Positions 8,501 through 17,900 of a DNA stretch of 64,000 nt are shown piece by piece; within the stretch, counting starts at the first letter, position 1, and each line of letters opens with the position of its first letter. Source of the DNA: Antrihabitans cavernicola (lineage in GTDB: Bacteria > Actinomycetota > Actinomycetes > Mycobacteriales > Mycobacteriaceae). Below the pieces are notes generated by a model that made no database searches, was not told the origin of the DNA, and worked only from the letters and a program-made list of their open reading frames with translations. Position numbers and translations under genes: made by a program. The stretch spans positions 1-64,000 of the forward strand of contig NZ_VLNY01000011.1 of NCBI RefSeq assembly GCF_008297975.1, read 5' to 3'.

Positions 8501-9390
8501 TGACCGCCCCGCTACGGCTCGGGCTGTACGGCTTGGCACTGGCCGCGATCTTCGCCGTGTGCTTCGTCGGCGCGAAGGCGCTCGTTCCCGACAGCGCAGC
8601 GGCGGCATGGAGCGAGCACTCGGATGCAACGCAGATGAGCCACGGAGACGAGTCCCATGCGAGTGCCGTTGTCCCCGGCTTGGCGGTCGAGCGAGAGGGT
8701 TATCAGATCAGCGACGTGAATGCGCCGAGCGCGGTGGGCAAGGACGGAACGCTCACGTTCCGGCTCACCGGCCCCGATGGGGCGGCCGTCACCGAGTACG
8801 CCGCCGCCCACGACAAAGATTTGCACCTGATAGTCGTCCGTAGCGACGGCGCGCAATTCCGGCACGTGCATCCGACGAACGACGGCGACGGGTCCTGGTC
8901 ACTGCCGTGGCGCTGGTCCGCGGCCGGGTCCTATCGACTCTTTGCGGACTTCGTACCTGCTCCCCTGGGCAGCAACGTGGTCCTGACATCGACGGTCTCG
9001 GTCGCGGGCGAACTTGTGCCACGCCAGATTCCGCAGGACTCGACCGTTGCCACGGTCGGAGACTTCACTGTCACGCTCGGCGGATCCCTCACGGCTGGAA
9101 CGGATGCCGACCTGACGCTCAGCGTCAGGCGCGGCGGCGTGCCGGTGACAACTCTCGAGCCGTATCTCGGCGCGTACGGTCATCTGGTCGCATTGCGCGA
9201 GGGCGATCTGGGCTACCTGCACGTACATCCGATGGGCGAACCCGGCGACGGCCGAACCCAACCCGGCCCGGACATCACGTTCATGGCCGCGCCGCCGACC
9301 GCCGGAAAGTATTTCCTCTACCTGGATTTCAAGGTCGACGGTCAGGTCCACACCGCGGAGTTCGCGGTCACCGCGCACCCCGACCACTGA
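8500..9390 (+). CDS. Membrane-anchored exported protein of the copper operon with His-x-His motifs
   Basis: A 296-residue protein. One N-terminal hydrophobic segment ([17 protein letters not shown]) acts as signal anchor, followed by a Met/His-rich stretch ([12 protein letters not shown]). Two beta-rich repeats follow, each with a His cluster: LHLIVV...QFRHVHP in the first and HLVAL...YLHVHPMGE in the second. It looks like an extracytoplasmic immunoglobulin-like/FixH-like metal-binding protein. It is translationally coupled to copZ (TGATG) and 16 bases ahead of copA. Binding of copper handed over by the pumps is inferred from context and His/Met content. Similar proteins are usually left as hypothetical. 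Confidence 0.65.
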   Translation: MTAPLRLGLYGLALAAIFAVCFVGAKALVPDSAAAAWSEHSDATQMSHGDESHASAVVPGLAVEREGYQISDVNAPSAVGKDGTLTFRLTGPDGAAVTEYAAAHDKDLHLIVVRSDGAQFRHVHPTNDGDGSWSLPWRWSAAGSYRLFADFVPAPLGSNVVLTSTVSVAGELVPRQIPQDSTVATVGDFTVTLGGSLTAGTDADLTLSVRRGGVPVTTLEPYLGAYGHLVALREGDLGYLHVHPMGEPGDGRTQPGPDITFMAAPPTAGKYFLYLDFKVDGQVHTAEFAVTAHPDH

Positions 9391-9406
9391 TCGAAGGAGG
9401 GATCTT

Positions 9407-11665
9407 ATGACAGTGCCGACGCACCCGCAGGAGCTGAATCAGAACATCGAACTCAGCATCGGCGGTATGACCTGCGCGTCGTGCGCCATGCGGATCGAGA
9501 AGAAACTGAACAAGCTCGACGGCGTATCGGCGAGCGTCAACTATGCGACCGAGAAGGCCCGTGTCACAACGCCTTCCGGATACGATGCGGACGCTCTGAT
9601 CGCCGAAGTGGAGAAGACCGGGTACACCGCAACACTTCCGGCTCGCCGAGAAGGCGCTGCCGAGCCTGCGTCGGATCCCGAGTTGACCGGTTTGCGCCAC
9701 AGGCTGATCGGCGCTGTGGTGCTGTCCATTCCGGTGATCGTGCTCGCGATGGTGCCCGCATGGCAGTTCGACTACTGGCAGTGGGCCTCGCTGGTGCTCG
9801 CGTCGCCCGTCGTCGTCTGGGCTGCGTGGCCGTTCCACAAGGCGGCGGTCATGAATCTGCGCCACGGTGCGGCGACGATGGACACCCTGATCTCGGTCGG
9901 CACATCCGCGGCGTTCCTGTGGTCTCTGTACGCGCTGTTCTTGGGCAGCGCAGGTGAGCCGGGGATGAAGCACCCGTTCGAGTTCACCATCGCACCGAGC
10001 GATGGCGCCGCGAACATGTACCTCGAGGTGGCGGCAGGCGTCACGATGTTCGTGCTCGCCGGACGCTACTTCGAAAAGCGCTCCAAACGACAGGCAGGTG
10101 CCGCACTACGAGCGTTGCTCGACCTCGGGGCCAAGGATGTTGCAGTCCGTCGCGGCGGAGTCGAAACTCGCATTGCTACAGCAGATCTGGCAGTCGACGA
10201 CGAGTTCGTCGTGCGCCCCGGCGAAAAGATCGCCGCCGACGGTGTCGTGATCGAGGGCACATCCGCGGTCGACGCGTCGATGCTCACCGGCGAATCAGTA
10301 CCGGTAGAGGTTGCCGAAGGCGACGCGGTGGTCGGCGCAACGGTCAACGCAGGCGGGCGCCTTGTGATCCGGGCGACCCGCGTCGGCTCCGATACCCAAC
10401 TCGCCCAGATGGCGCGACTGGTCGAAGACGCGCAATCAGGTAAGGCCGAGGTGCAACGCCTCGCCGACCGAATCTCCGGTGTCTTCGTGCCGATCGTGAT
10501 CGGCATCGCGGTTGCCTCCCTTGCGGTATGGCTCGGTGGCGGCTTCCCCGTCACCGCCGCATTCACCGCCGCCGTTGCGGTCCTCATCGTCGCGTGTCCG
10601 TGTGCGCTCGGATTGGCTACGCCGACAGCACTTCTGGTCGGCACCGGCCGCGGCGCGCAACTCGGCATCCTGATCAAGGGGCCGGAGGTGCTGGAGTCAA
10701 CCCGCGCGGTCGACACCATCGTGCTCGACAAGACCGGGACCGTCACCACCGGCAAGATGACGCTGCTCGATGTGACGACGACACCTGACACTGACGTCGA
10801 CGCGGTGCTTCGACTCGCAGGCGCTGTCGAAGATGCGTCCGAGCACCCGATCGCGCAGGCAATTGCGAAGGGAGCCACCGCACGCGTGGGGTCACTCCCC
10901 ACTCCCGAGTCGTTCGAGAACATCGAAGGTCGAGGCGTGCAGGGCATTGTCGACGGCCACCTGGTGCTCGTCGGGCGCCGATCGTTGCTCGACGACAGCG
11001 CACTGACGCTCGATGCGACCCTCGAGGCCGCAATGGCGAGCGCCGAGAACGACGGTAAGACCGCGGTGCTGGTCGCGTGGGACGGCGCTGCTCGCGCTGT
11101 ACTCGTCGTCGCGGACTCGGTGAAACCGACCAGCGCGGAGGCGATCACACAATTCGCCGAACTCGGCCTCACGCAGATTCTCTTGACGGGCGACAACAAG
11201 ACTGTCGCACGGCGAGTCGGCAGCGAGGTCGGGATCGAGCAGGTGATCGCCGAAGTTCTCCCCGAGGACAAGGCTGCCGTCGTGCAACGATTGCAAGCCG
11301 AGGGCAAAGTGGTCGCGATGGTCGGCGACGGTGTCAACGATGCTGCCGCACTTGCCCAGGCCGACCTCGGCCTGGCGATGGGCACCGGAACAGACGCCGC
11401 GATCGAAGCTGCCGACGTGACGCTCGTTAGAGGCGATCTCCGCTCCGCCGCCGATGCAATCCGATTGGCACGCAAGACACTTGGGACCATCAAGGTGAAC
11501 TTGTTCTGGGCGTTCGCCTACAACGTCGCAGCGATTCCACTGGCCGCGTTCGGACTGCTCAATCCCATGCTCGCCGGTGCAACCATGGCGCTGTCCAGCG
11601 TCTTCGTCGTCAGTAACAGCTTGCGGCTGCGGTCGTTTCGCTCCCGCTCGGCAATGAAGGCCTAG
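9407..11665 (+). CDS. copA: Cu(I)-exporting P-type ATPase, CPC type (CopA/CtpV-like)
   Basis: A 752-residue P1B-1 ATPase pumping Cu(I) out of the cytoplasm. Order: N-terminal HMA domain with GMTCASC (Cys23, Cys26), membrane pair, actuator domain (TGESVPVEV), the metal-translocating CPC motif (Cys397-Pro398-Cys399 in [14 protein letters not shown]), phosphorylated Asp441 in DKTGT, the HP dipeptide ([11 protein letters not shown]), and the hinge [10 protein letters not shown]. The start at 9407 follows GAAGGAGGG. The next ATPase gene begins two bases after its stop. Confidence 0.96.
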   Translation: MTVPTHPQELNQNIELSIGGMTCASCAMRIEKKLNKLDGVSASVNYATEKARVTTPSGYDADALIAEVEKTGYTATLPARREGAAEPASDPELTGLRHRLIGAVVLSIPVIVLAMVPAWQFDYWQWASLVLASPVVVWAAWPFHKAAVMNLRHGAATMDTLISVGTSAAFLWSLYALFLGSAGEPGMKHPFEFTIAPSDGAANMYLEVAAGVTMFVLAGRYFEKRSKRQAGAALRALLDLGAKDVAVRRGGVETRIATADLAVDDEFVVRPGEKIAADGVVIEGTSAVDASMLTGESVPVEVAEGDAVVGATVNAGGRLVIRATRVGSDTQLAQMARLVEDAQSGKAEVQRLADRISGVFVPIVIGIAVASLAVWLGGGFPVTAAFTAAVAVLIVACPCALGLATPTALLVGTGRGAQLGILIKGPEVLESTRAVDTIVLDKTGTVTTGKMTLLDVTTTPDTDVDAVLRLAGAVEDASEHPIAQAIAKGATARVGSLPTPESFENIEGRGVQGIVDGHLVLVGRRSLLDDSALTLDATLEAAMASAENDGKTAVLVAWDGAARAVLVVADSVKPTSAEAITQFAELGLTQILLTGDNKTVARRVGSEVGIEQVIAEVLPEDKAAVVQRLQAEGKVVAMVGDGVNDAAALAQADLGLAMGTGTDAAIEAADVTLVRGDLRSAADAIRLARKTLGTIKVNLFWAFAYNVAAIPLAAFGLLNPMLAGATMALSSVFVVSNSLRLRSFRSRSAMKA

Positions 11666-11667
11666 CC

Positions 11668-13647
11668 GTGCACCACGATCATGTTGCGCAGTTCCGGCGT
11701 TTGTTCGCGATCATGCTGCTGTTCGCCGTTCCCGTTGTCGGAATGTCGAGCATGTTCGCGATGATTCTGGGCTATTCGCTACCCGACGGGCAGTGGGTCC
11801 CCTGGGTGTCGCCCACGCTCGGAACCGTCATGTACGTCTGGGGCGGAAAGCCCTTCCTCACAGGTGCTCTCGCCGAAGTTCGGTCCCGCAAGCCAGGCAT
11901 GATGCTGCTGATCGCATTGGCGATCACGGTCGCATTCGTCGCGTCGCTCGGTGCCAGCGTCGGGGTCCTCGATCATCAGCTCGATTTCTGGTGGGAACTC
12001 GCGCTGCTGATCGTGATCATGTTGCTGGGGCACTGGATCGAGATGCGTTCGCTGGCGCAGACCACATCGGCGCTGGATTCACTCGCCGCCCTGCTACCGG
12101 ACGAAGCCGAGCGCGTGGATGGCGCAGGAACAGTGTCGATTTCGCCGTCCGAACTCGAACTCGGCGACGTAGTTGTGGTTCGACCGGGTGGTCGTGTCCC
12201 GGCAGACGGCAAGGTGGTCTCCGGCTCGGCGCACATGGACGAGTCGATGATCACCGGCGAATCCCGCACCGTTCGACGCAGCGAAGGCGCATCTGTGGTC
12301 GCAGGAACCGTCGCCACCGACTCCGGCCTTCGTATCGAGGTGACTGCGGTCGGCGACGACACTGCGCTCGCCGGAATCCAGCGACTGGTTTCCGATGCGC
12401 AGAACTCGTCGTCGCGTGCCCAACGGATCGCGGATACCGCTGCCGCATGGCTGTTCTGGTTCGCGCTCGGCGCCGGCATCATCACCGCGATCGCCTGGGC
12501 GGTCCTCGGTATGCCCGACCAGGCGGTTGTGCGCACGATCACTGTTCTCGTCATCGCCTGTCCCCACGCGCTCGGCCTCGCGATTCCACTGGTCGTCTCG
12601 ATCGCGACCGAACGGGCCGCACGCGGCGGTGTTCTGGTCAAGGACCGGCTTGCGCTGGAAAGCATGCGCACCGTCGACACGGTGTTGTTCGACAAGACGG
12701 GCACCCTCACCAAGGGCGAGCCCGCGGTCACCGCCCTCGAGCCGACGAACGGCTACGACGCAGACACCGTTCTTCGCTGCGCCGCTGCCGCCGAGACCGA
12801 CTCCGAGCACCCGTTGGCTGGCGCAATTGTCAACGCCGCCAAGGCTCGTGGCATCGACGTCACCGGCGCCACGGACTTCGAGTCGTCGCCCGCGGTCGGT
12901 GTGTCCGCGATCGTCGACGGCACCCGCATCGACGTGGGCGGCCCGGCACTGTTGCAGCTGCACTCCGGGACAGAGCAGCCTATTGCCCGAGCCTGGCGTG
13001 AGGACGGCGCGATCATCTTGCACGTACTCGCGGATGGCAAGGTGATCGGCGCGTTGAAGCTGGCCGACGAGATCCGCGCGGAGTCACGGCATGCCGTCGA
13101 CGGACTGCACGCGCAGAACATCCAGGTCGTGATGATCACCGGCGACGCCGATGCGGTTGCGAAATCCGTTGCGCGGGAACTGGGTGTGGACCGCTACTTC
13201 GCAGGCGTTCGGCCGGAAGACAAGTCCCAGCGGGTGATCGAGCTGCAACACGAGGGCCGCAAGGTCGCGATGGTGGGCGACGGCGTCAACGATGCACCAG
13301 CGCTCGCTGCCGCTGACGTGGGGATCGCGATCGGGGCGGGAACAGACGTCGCGATCGCATCGGCGGGCGTCATTCTTGCCAGCGACGATCCGCGATCGGT
13401 GCTGTCGGTGATCGAACTGTCGCGCGCGTCGTATCGCAAGATGAAGCAGAACCTCTGGTGGGCAGCGGGATACAACGTGATCTCGGTTCCGCTGGCAGCC
13501 GGTGTGCTGGCCCCGATCGGGTTCGTGATGCCGATGTCCGTCGGAGCGTTGTTGATGTCGCTGTCCACGATCGTCGTTGCGGTCAATGCACAATCACTGC
13601 GACGCCTGAACCTGTCCCCCGACGCCCACCCCACAGAGAAGAGATGA
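11668..13647 (+). CDS. copB: P1B-type ATPase with CPH motif (CopB-like)
   Basis: A 659-residue metal pump lacking any N-terminal HMA domain; the first residues are His-containing (MHHDHVAQFRR). The transmembrane motif is CPH (Cys298-Pro299-His300 in VIACPHALGLAIP), marking the P1B-3/CopB group associated with Cu(II), Cu(I) or Ag(I). Phospho-Asp342 is in DKTGTLTKGEP, the HP motif is in ETDSEHPLAGA, and GDGVNDAPAL forms the hinge. The GTG start is two bases after copA stops, and its stop overlaps csoR (ATGA). Having CPC and CPH pumps side by side suggests division of labour by oxidation state or metal. Confidence 0.9.
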   Translation: MHHDHVAQFRRLFAIMLLFAVPVVGMSSMFAMILGYSLPDGQWVPWVSPTLGTVMYVWGGKPFLTGALAEVRSRKPGMMLLIALAITVAFVASLGASVGVLDHQLDFWWELALLIVIMLLGHWIEMRSLAQTTSALDSLAALLPDEAERVDGAGTVSISPSELELGDVVVVRPGGRVPADGKVVSGSAHMDESMITGESRTVRRSEGASVVAGTVATDSGLRIEVTAVGDDTALAGIQRLVSDAQNSSSRAQRIADTAAAWLFWFALGAGIITAIAWAVLGMPDQAVVRTITVLVIACPHALGLAIPLVVSIATERAARGGVLVKDRLALESMRTVDTVLFDKTGTLTKGEPAVTALEPTNGYDADTVLRCAAAAETDSEHPLAGAIVNAAKARGIDVTGATDFESSPAVGVSAIVDGTRIDVGGPALLQLHSGTEQPIARAWREDGAIILHVLADGKVIGALKLADEIRAESRHAVDGLHAQNIQVVMITGDADAVAKSVARELGVDRYFAGVRPEDKSQRVIELQHEGRKVAMVGDGVNDAPALAAADVGIAIGAGTDVAIASAGVILASDDPRSVLSVIELSRASYRKMKQNLWWAAGYNVISVPLAAGVLAPIGFVMPMSVGALLMSLSTIVVAVNAQSLRRLNLSPDAHPTEKR

Positions 13648-13952
13648 TCGTGGACCACGAACATTCCGGCCAGCACGGCTACATCAGCGACAAGGATCGG
13701 TACTTGGCGCGCCTCAAGCGAATCGAAGGCCAGGCCCGCGGAATCCACCGGATGGTCGACGAGGAGCAGTACTGCATCGACATCCTCACGCAGATCTCCG
13801 CACTGACATCGGCATTGCAGGGCGTGGCTCTCGGACTGCTCGACGATCATCTCAAGCATTGCGTCGTCGACGCGGTGAACACCGGCGGCGAGGCAGGCGA
13901 CGCGAAGATAGCCGAAGCGTCGCAAGCGATTGCGCGGCTCGTGCGGTCCTGA
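13644..13952 (+). CDS. csoR: Copper-sensing repressor CsoR
   Basis: A 102-residue all-helical repressor. The Cu(I) ligands of the family are present: Cys44 (EEQYCIDIL), then His69 and Cys73 in DDHLKHC, with the same His-x3-Cys spacing as M. tuberculosis CsoR. Upstream residues RLKRIEGQARGI form the DNA-facing helix. The N-terminus is His-rich (DHEHSGQH). The ATG overlaps the copB stop, so csoR is the last gene of the operon it should repress through the dyads at 8205-8260. It is convergent with the AhpD-like gene, ten bases apart. Confidence 0.93.
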   Translation: MIVDHEHSGQHGYISDKDRYLARLKRIEGQARGIHRMVDEEQYCIDILTQISALTSALQGVALGLLDDHLKHCVVDAVNTGGEAGDAKIAEASQAIARLVRS

Positions 13953-13962
13953 TCGGTGTTCG

Positions 13963-14514
13963 CTAGCCTGCCTCGGCAGGCCTGTCGGGAATCGCGCAGA
14001 CCATTCCTTCGGCGCTACCCATCGGTCGAACGCCGAGCGCCTGGTTGATGCGGGCCCGCTGGTTCTCCCACGCGATGGCGGCTGCCAGCTCGGCAACCTG
14101 CGCGCGGGAAAAGTGCGCCAGCAACTGATTTCGCAGATCGTCCAAGTCGACCGCAGGCGTCACCGTCATTGCTTCCGCGAAGGCGATGACCAGCTTCTCT
14201 TCGTCGTTGTACGCCGCGCTCGTCTTGTATCGAGGCAGGTCGCGAATTTGCTGCTCAGTTACACCGTCGGAGTGCGCGAGCGCCGAACCGATGTCGAGAC
14301 AGAACTCGCAGTTGATCATTCCCGCTGTTTTCAGGTTCGCGAGGGCAACGAGCTTGCTGTCCACCCGGTTGCTCGCCAACAGCGAGAACTCGTAGAAACC
14401 CGTCGAGAGCAGCAACCACGGCCGCCGCGCCAACCAGCCCATCAGGTCGGTTCGATGCCCACTCGCCTGCCCCATGGCCTTCATGTAGTGCCATACCTTG
14501 CGGAGGAATTTCAT
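13963..14514 (-). CDS. AhpD-like carboxymuconolactone decarboxylase family protein
   Basis: A 183-residue helical protein with the redox CxxC of the AhpD/CMD family in MINCEFCLDIGSALA (Cys69, Cys72) and the following His (AHSDGVTEQQ), the usual peroxidase proton-relay arrangement. It should act in the cytoplasm as an alkylhydroperoxidase or thiol oxidoreductase. AAAGGAG precedes the ATG. It lies 40 bases downstream of the anti-sigma candidate and is probably the last gene of a sigma - anti-sigma - AhpD operon, suggesting an oxidative stress regulon. Confidence 0.82.
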   Translation of the reverse strand: MKFLRKVWHYMKAMGQASGHRTDLMGWLARRPWLLLSTGFYEFSLLASNRVDSKLVALANLKTAGMINCEFCLDIGSALAHSDGVTEQQIRDLPRYKTSAAYNDEEKLVIAFAEAMTVTPAVDLDDLRNQLLAHFSRAQVAELAAAIAWENQRARINQALGVRPMGSAEGMVCAIPDRPAEAG

Positions 14515-14554
14515 TCGATCGGCTCCTTTGCCAGACCTGCCCGGTCACTCACGC

Positions 14555-15172
14555 TCATACCTCGTCTTGCGGATCGGAGTCGTCGCCGTAACGCCGACGA
14601 CGATGTTGTCTGCGTCTCATCGCCAGCCACCCGACGAGCAACGCGATCGCGCACGCGCCTTCGGCGAAGTGCAGCGCTGCTCCGTAGGCGAACTCGGAGA
14701 ATTCGTGGACGCCGTGGGCTGTGAGCAGCAGGCCCAGGGGCACTCCCGCCAGCACCGAGACGGGGAGCCAGCGGCGCTTGATCGCGCCTGCTACAACTGC
14801 TGCGCCGGCAGCGATGTAGGCGAACGCGGCATCGATCGAGGCGTGTTCGGCGAACGGCTCGCCGAGGTTGCGCGAAATCCAGTCACCGAGCACGTAGCCG
14901 TTGATGCCTTGAATCGCAAGCAGCAGACCGAGTGCGACGGCGGCGAGTTGGACGAACCGCCACGTCCGGGCATGGTGAGTGCGCACCTGCTGCGCAACGC
15001 GATCGTGCAATGTCTGCGATGCAGGCGGCCGCAGCGAACTCGCCAGCCACAGCACGGTCGGATCCGTCGTCGGTTCGGCCCGACCACCGAGTGTTGCCGC
15101 AATCTGGGCGTCCATCAGTTCGGCCGCGGCGATCTCGGCCGGATCGTCGAACCTCTCTTCGTCAGGATTCAC
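14555..15172 (-). CDS. Membrane protein, probable anti-sigma factor
   Basis: A 205-residue protein with an acidic N-terminal cytoplasmic part of about 70 residues (EEIAAAELMDAQ-like helices, then LHDRVAQQVRTH), followed by four hydrophobic segments (about 74-92, 108-126, 133-152, 160-182) and a basic tail RRRQHRRRR. It overlaps the upstream ECF sigma gene by 11 bases, the standard position for a cognate anti-sigma. No HxxxCxxC zinc motif exists, so it is not a ZAS-type anti-sigma. Function is inferred from gene order. Confidence 0.6.
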   Translation of the reverse strand: MNPDEERFDDPAEIAAAELMDAQIAATLGGRAEPTTDPTVLWLASSLRPPASQTLHDRVAQQVRTHHARTWRFVQLAAVALGLLLAIQGINGYVLGDWISRNLGEPFAEHASIDAAFAYIAAGAAVVAGAIKRRWLPVSVLAGVPLGLLLTAHGVHEFSEFAYGAALHFAEGACAIALLVGWLAMRRRQHRRRRYGDDSDPQDEV

Positions 15173-15659
15173 GCGGCATCACCTCCCGCAGTTTTGCGAC
15201 CGCCCGATAGACCAGCATTCGGGCGGCGGTCGGCGAAATGCCCATGGCGGCACCGATCTGCTCGGACGACAGCTCCGTACCGAATCGCAACGCCACCGCT
15301 TCGCGTTCTCGAACCGACAGCATCCCCAGGTGCCTGCGAAGGTCGTCGGCGCCGTCCAGCCGGAGCGCCCAGCTCTCTGGATCTTGATCGGGGTCGGCTT
15401 GTTCGGCGCGCACGTCTTCGGACGGAACCTCACGGCCACGCCGTCGCCACCAATCCGCGAGAACGTGCCGCGAGATGCCGACCAGCCAGCCGCCCACAGA
15501 GCCCCGACCGGCGTCGAAGCCGTCCCATGAGCGCACTGCCTGGGCAAACACCTCGCTGGTCACGTCCTCCGCATCGGCATCAGAGGGCAGCCGGGCGCGC
15601 ACGTAGCGCCAGATGGGCGTTACGTGCTCGCTGTAGATATCTGCGAACTCGGCTGTCAC
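15162..15659 (-). CDS. ECF-family RNA polymerase sigma factor
   Basis: A 165-residue group 4 sigma factor. Region 2 is visible at about 5-70 (YSEHVTPIWRYVRARL, ADAEDVTSEVFAQAVRSW) and region 4 at about 105-160 (LSVREREAVALRFGTELSSE, QIGAAMGISPTAARMLVYRA). GTG start at 15659. It precedes an overlapping membrane anti-sigma candidate and an AhpD-like peroxidase. A GCAACC element about 25-30 bases upstream on the minus strand could be an ECF -35, but the matching -10 is not convincing. Confidence 0.9.
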   Translation of the reverse strand: MTAEFADIYSEHVTPIWRYVRARLPSDADAEDVTSEVFAQAVRSWDGFDAGRGSVGGWLVGISRHVLADWWRRRGREVPSEDVRAEQADPDQDPESWALRLDGADDLRRHLGMLSVREREAVALRFGTELSSEQIGAAMGISPTAARMLVYRAVAKLREVMPRES

Positions 15660-15869
15660 GTCGACCTATCTTCGCGGCAGCACCGGTTGCTGTAACGAAA
15701 GGGTCCGGTTTATCCGAATTGCGGGCTGCGGTCGGCTGCGCAGCGTCGAACGGGTGGTTTTCGGGCTCGCTACTCGACGTTCAGTCCGACAACCGCCCGT
15801 TCGGCCGTATCGCTACACTCGGGCGAGGGAGTGTCGTCGCACGTTCGACGACGGGGAGCACAGGGGGCC

Positions 15870-16289
15870 ATGGCAGGACCGGATTCGCATCCGCGCACTT
15901 CGTGGATGTCGGATCCGATGGGGCGTCCGAATCGTACCGAAAATCCGAATCCTCCCGTTGCAAAGCAGGTTACGGAACTCGGCGTGTCCCTGCCGCCCGT
16001 CGTTGTCGTGCCGGCACACCCGGTGCCTCTTGCCGGGATCGACATCGAAATGGCGAAACTGGAGTCGGGCGAACCGATTGCCGTCGTGTATTCAACCGTC
16101 GAAAAGCTCGTCGCTCACCGCGGCACGTTTCAACCGTGGATAGCGTTGCCGTCCAACGGTTTATTGAAGCTCGTGGCAGCGAAACAGGTTTCCGGAGTGG
16201 TCCTCGACCCACCGTTCTCGATGACGGTCCCCCGTTGGTCGGCTCAGCGTGTTCGATTACTGACGGAGGTGCTCGATGGCCGGCTTTGA
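15870..16289 (+). CDS. SAV_915/SseB-like protein heading secretion cassette 1
   Basis: About 139 residues if ATG 15870 is used; GTG 15831 and ATG 15906 are alternatives and none has a decisive ribosome site. The first 45 residues are polar and Pro-rich. The rest (LAGIDIEMAKLESGEPIAVV, then WIALPSNGLLKLVA and VSGVVLDPPF) follows the beta-alpha pattern of the SAV_915 family related to the SseB N-terminal domain. Such proteins often accompany actinobacterial WXG/EspC genes and may be chaperones or regulators. It overlaps the next gene by 14 bases. Confidence 0.55.
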   Translation: MAGPDSHPRTSWMSDPMGRPNRTENPNPPVAKQVTELGVSLPPVVVVPAHPVPLAGIDIEMAKLESGEPIAVVYSTVEKLVAHRGTFQPWIALPSNGLLKLVAAKQVSGVVLDPPFSMTVPRWSAQRVRLLTEVLDGRL

Positions 16290-16575
16290 GGTCGTACTCG
16301 AAGATTTGCAGTCAATGGCAACAACATTCAATGAGCAGGCGGGCGCGTATCGCGCCGTCACACCGAAACTGACACCGGCCGAGGCAGACTCTGGCGATGG
16401 CGCACTGAACGCGGTCATGCATGCGGTACTAGAGCTGATCGGAGTGCTGCACCAGCAGCTGGCCACGTCGATCACCCAGCATTCCGAGAAACTCGCCACA
16501 GCGCACGACTCTTATCAGCGTCGCGACATCGATAACCGCTTCCTGTTCGACGACTTGATGAAGGATGTCGACTGA
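16276..16575 (+). CDS. EspC-like type VII secretion protein (cassette 1)
   Basis: A 99-residue helical-hairpin protein of the EspC/WXG100-related type: FEVVLEDLQSMATTFNEQAG, then a turn region and VLHQQLATSITQHSEKL, ending with HDSYQRRDIDNRFLFDDLM. Small proteins like this are secreted by, or form secretion heterodimers for, ESX systems. A classical WxG is absent. Its stop overlaps the next gene (TGATG), implying a matched partnership with the long protein at 16575-17900. No ESX core gene lies in the window. Confidence 0.68.
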   Translation: MAGFEVVLEDLQSMATTFNEQAGAYRAVTPKLTPAEADSGDGALNAVMHAVLELIGVLHQQLATSITQHSEKLATAHDSYQRRDIDNRFLFDDLMKDVD

Positions 16576-17900
16576 TGGCGCAGAGTTGGGTGGGCGGCGA
16601 CATTCCCGGTTTGCAAGCCATGGGAAACACGATGAAACCGGCACCGGACGAAATTCGTGACATCGTGCACGCGCTCAGCTCACAAGCCGACACTCTCGTC
16701 GGTGATGCCAACTGGTCGGGCGATGCCGCAGAACGCTTCCTCAAAGCGTGGTCTACGAACGCACTGCAGGCGGGCGGGTTGGCGACGATTGTCGGACAGT
16801 TCGGACAGACCGTCAGCGACCTGGGCGACGAACTGGCGCAGGTGGAGGCGGACCTGTACAACGCCGCCGACGCCGCTCGCGGCAAGGGCGCGCAAATCGG
16901 GCCGATGGGCGAACCCCTGCCACTCATCATCAAAGGTGACGCGGCGAGCCCCGAAGCAACGGCGGCGTTGGCAGCACAGGCCGACTACAACGCCGCGTAC
17001 ACATCCGCGATGCAATTGGCCCAGGGCTTTCGGCTCCACGCAGCTGACACCTTGTCCGGCATTGCCGCTGCGATCGACTCCGACGAGAAGATGCCATGGG
17101 ACCAACGGGTAACGGTTGCCGACTATGTGAAGAGTTTGTTGTTCGTGAAAAACGACATGAACAACCTTGCAACAAAGACAGTGCCCGAAGCCATCACCCG
17201 AGCCCACGACGACCTTCGCGACGCCCGCAAGGATATGAAGGCCGAGCGCGCCGCATACGAGGCGAAGGGTTTGAAACTGCCGATCGACAACCCCGCACGA
17301 CTGAGCCACCTCGACGCGGTCGGCGATCTGAAAAGTCTGGAGACCAGGTTGGCCGCGGCAGAAGCCGGCAAGGGCGAAATCGCCCTGTCCCGTGCGCTGA
17401 ACACTCCGATCGGCCAGGTCGACAAGCTCGTTCCCGAATTGGGAGCTGCGTTGCCCAAGGAGTTGAACTTCCTCAAAGAGATCCCCGGAATCGACGTCGC
17501 CGCATCAGGAGTCGCCGCAGAATTCCAAGCTCGCGATGACATCGAAAAAGGCTGGGACCCAGGAGAAGCGCGGGCGAAGGATTATGCGGCCGCTGGGATC
17601 GGCCTGGTCGGCGGGACTGCCGCGACTGCCGGTGGAGTTGCGATTTTGAGCGCCGCAGGAATCACCGCTCCGGCTTGGGGAGTTGTTGCCGGGGGCGGCC
17701 TAGCGATCGTCGGGGTTGGCGACTTTGCCTATCAAGGGTTTCACGAACACTGGTCCGAAGACATCCACGACCACGGCATTCTCGCTGGTCTAGGTACCGG
17801 GGTCGAGAACATGGGTAAGAACGCGGGCGGCGATATGAAGGGCATGGCCGTCGGGCTGTGGCACGGCGCTACTTCGCTGTGGGGCAAGGCAACAGGATGA
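16575..17900 (+). CDS. Long WXG-like secretion substrate with C-terminal glycine-rich hydrophobic domain
   Basis: A 441-residue protein. Residues 1-100 form a WXG100-like hairpin (WSGDAAERFLKAW supplies the W-x-G), residues 120-320 a long helical region with charged coiled-coil character (DLRDARKDMKAERAAYEAKG). Residues about 335-385 are two Gly/Ala-rich hydrophobic segments (AAAGIGLVGGTAATAGG; APAWGVVAGGGLAIVGVG). A His-rich patch HEHWSEDIHDHG and a short tail follow. The plan resembles a T7SS-exported effector with a membrane-active C-terminus. It is coupled to a membrane protein through ATGA, an effector/immunity order. No known toxin domain was recognised, so toxicity is inference. Confidence 0.6.
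   Translation: MAQSWVGGDIPGLQAMGNTMKPAPDEIRDIVHALSSQADTLVGDANWSGDAAERFLKAWSTNALQAGGLATIVGQFGQTVSDLGDELAQVEADLYNAADAARGKGAQIGPMGEPLPLIIKGDAASPEATAALAAQADYNAAYTSAMQLAQGFRLHAADTLSGIAAAIDSDEKMPWDQRVTVADYVKSLLFVKNDMNNLATKTVPEAITRAHDDLRDARKDMKAERAAYEAKGLKLPIDNPARLSHLDAVGDLKSLETRLAAAEAGKGEIALSRALNTPIGQVDKLVPELGAALPKELNFLKEIPGIDVAASGVAAEFQARDDIEKGWDPGEARAKDYAAAGIGLVGGTAATAGGVAILSAAGITAPAWGVVAGGGLAIVGVGDFAYQGFHEHWSEDIHDHGILAGLGTGVENMGKNAGGDMKGMAVGLWHGATSLWGKATG

Noticed and set aside
14498-16372. 624-codon plus-strand frame across the sigma/anti-sigma region
   Set aside because: It runs antisense to two well-supported genes and then through the SAV_915-like gene in another frame; composition is Arg/Pro-rich with no recognisable domain.
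16575-17900. Reading the cassette 1 long protein as a colicin-type toxin
   Set aside because: Hydrophobic hairpins alone do not identify a toxin family and no colicin-like helical bundle signature was recognised; kept as a hypothesis only.
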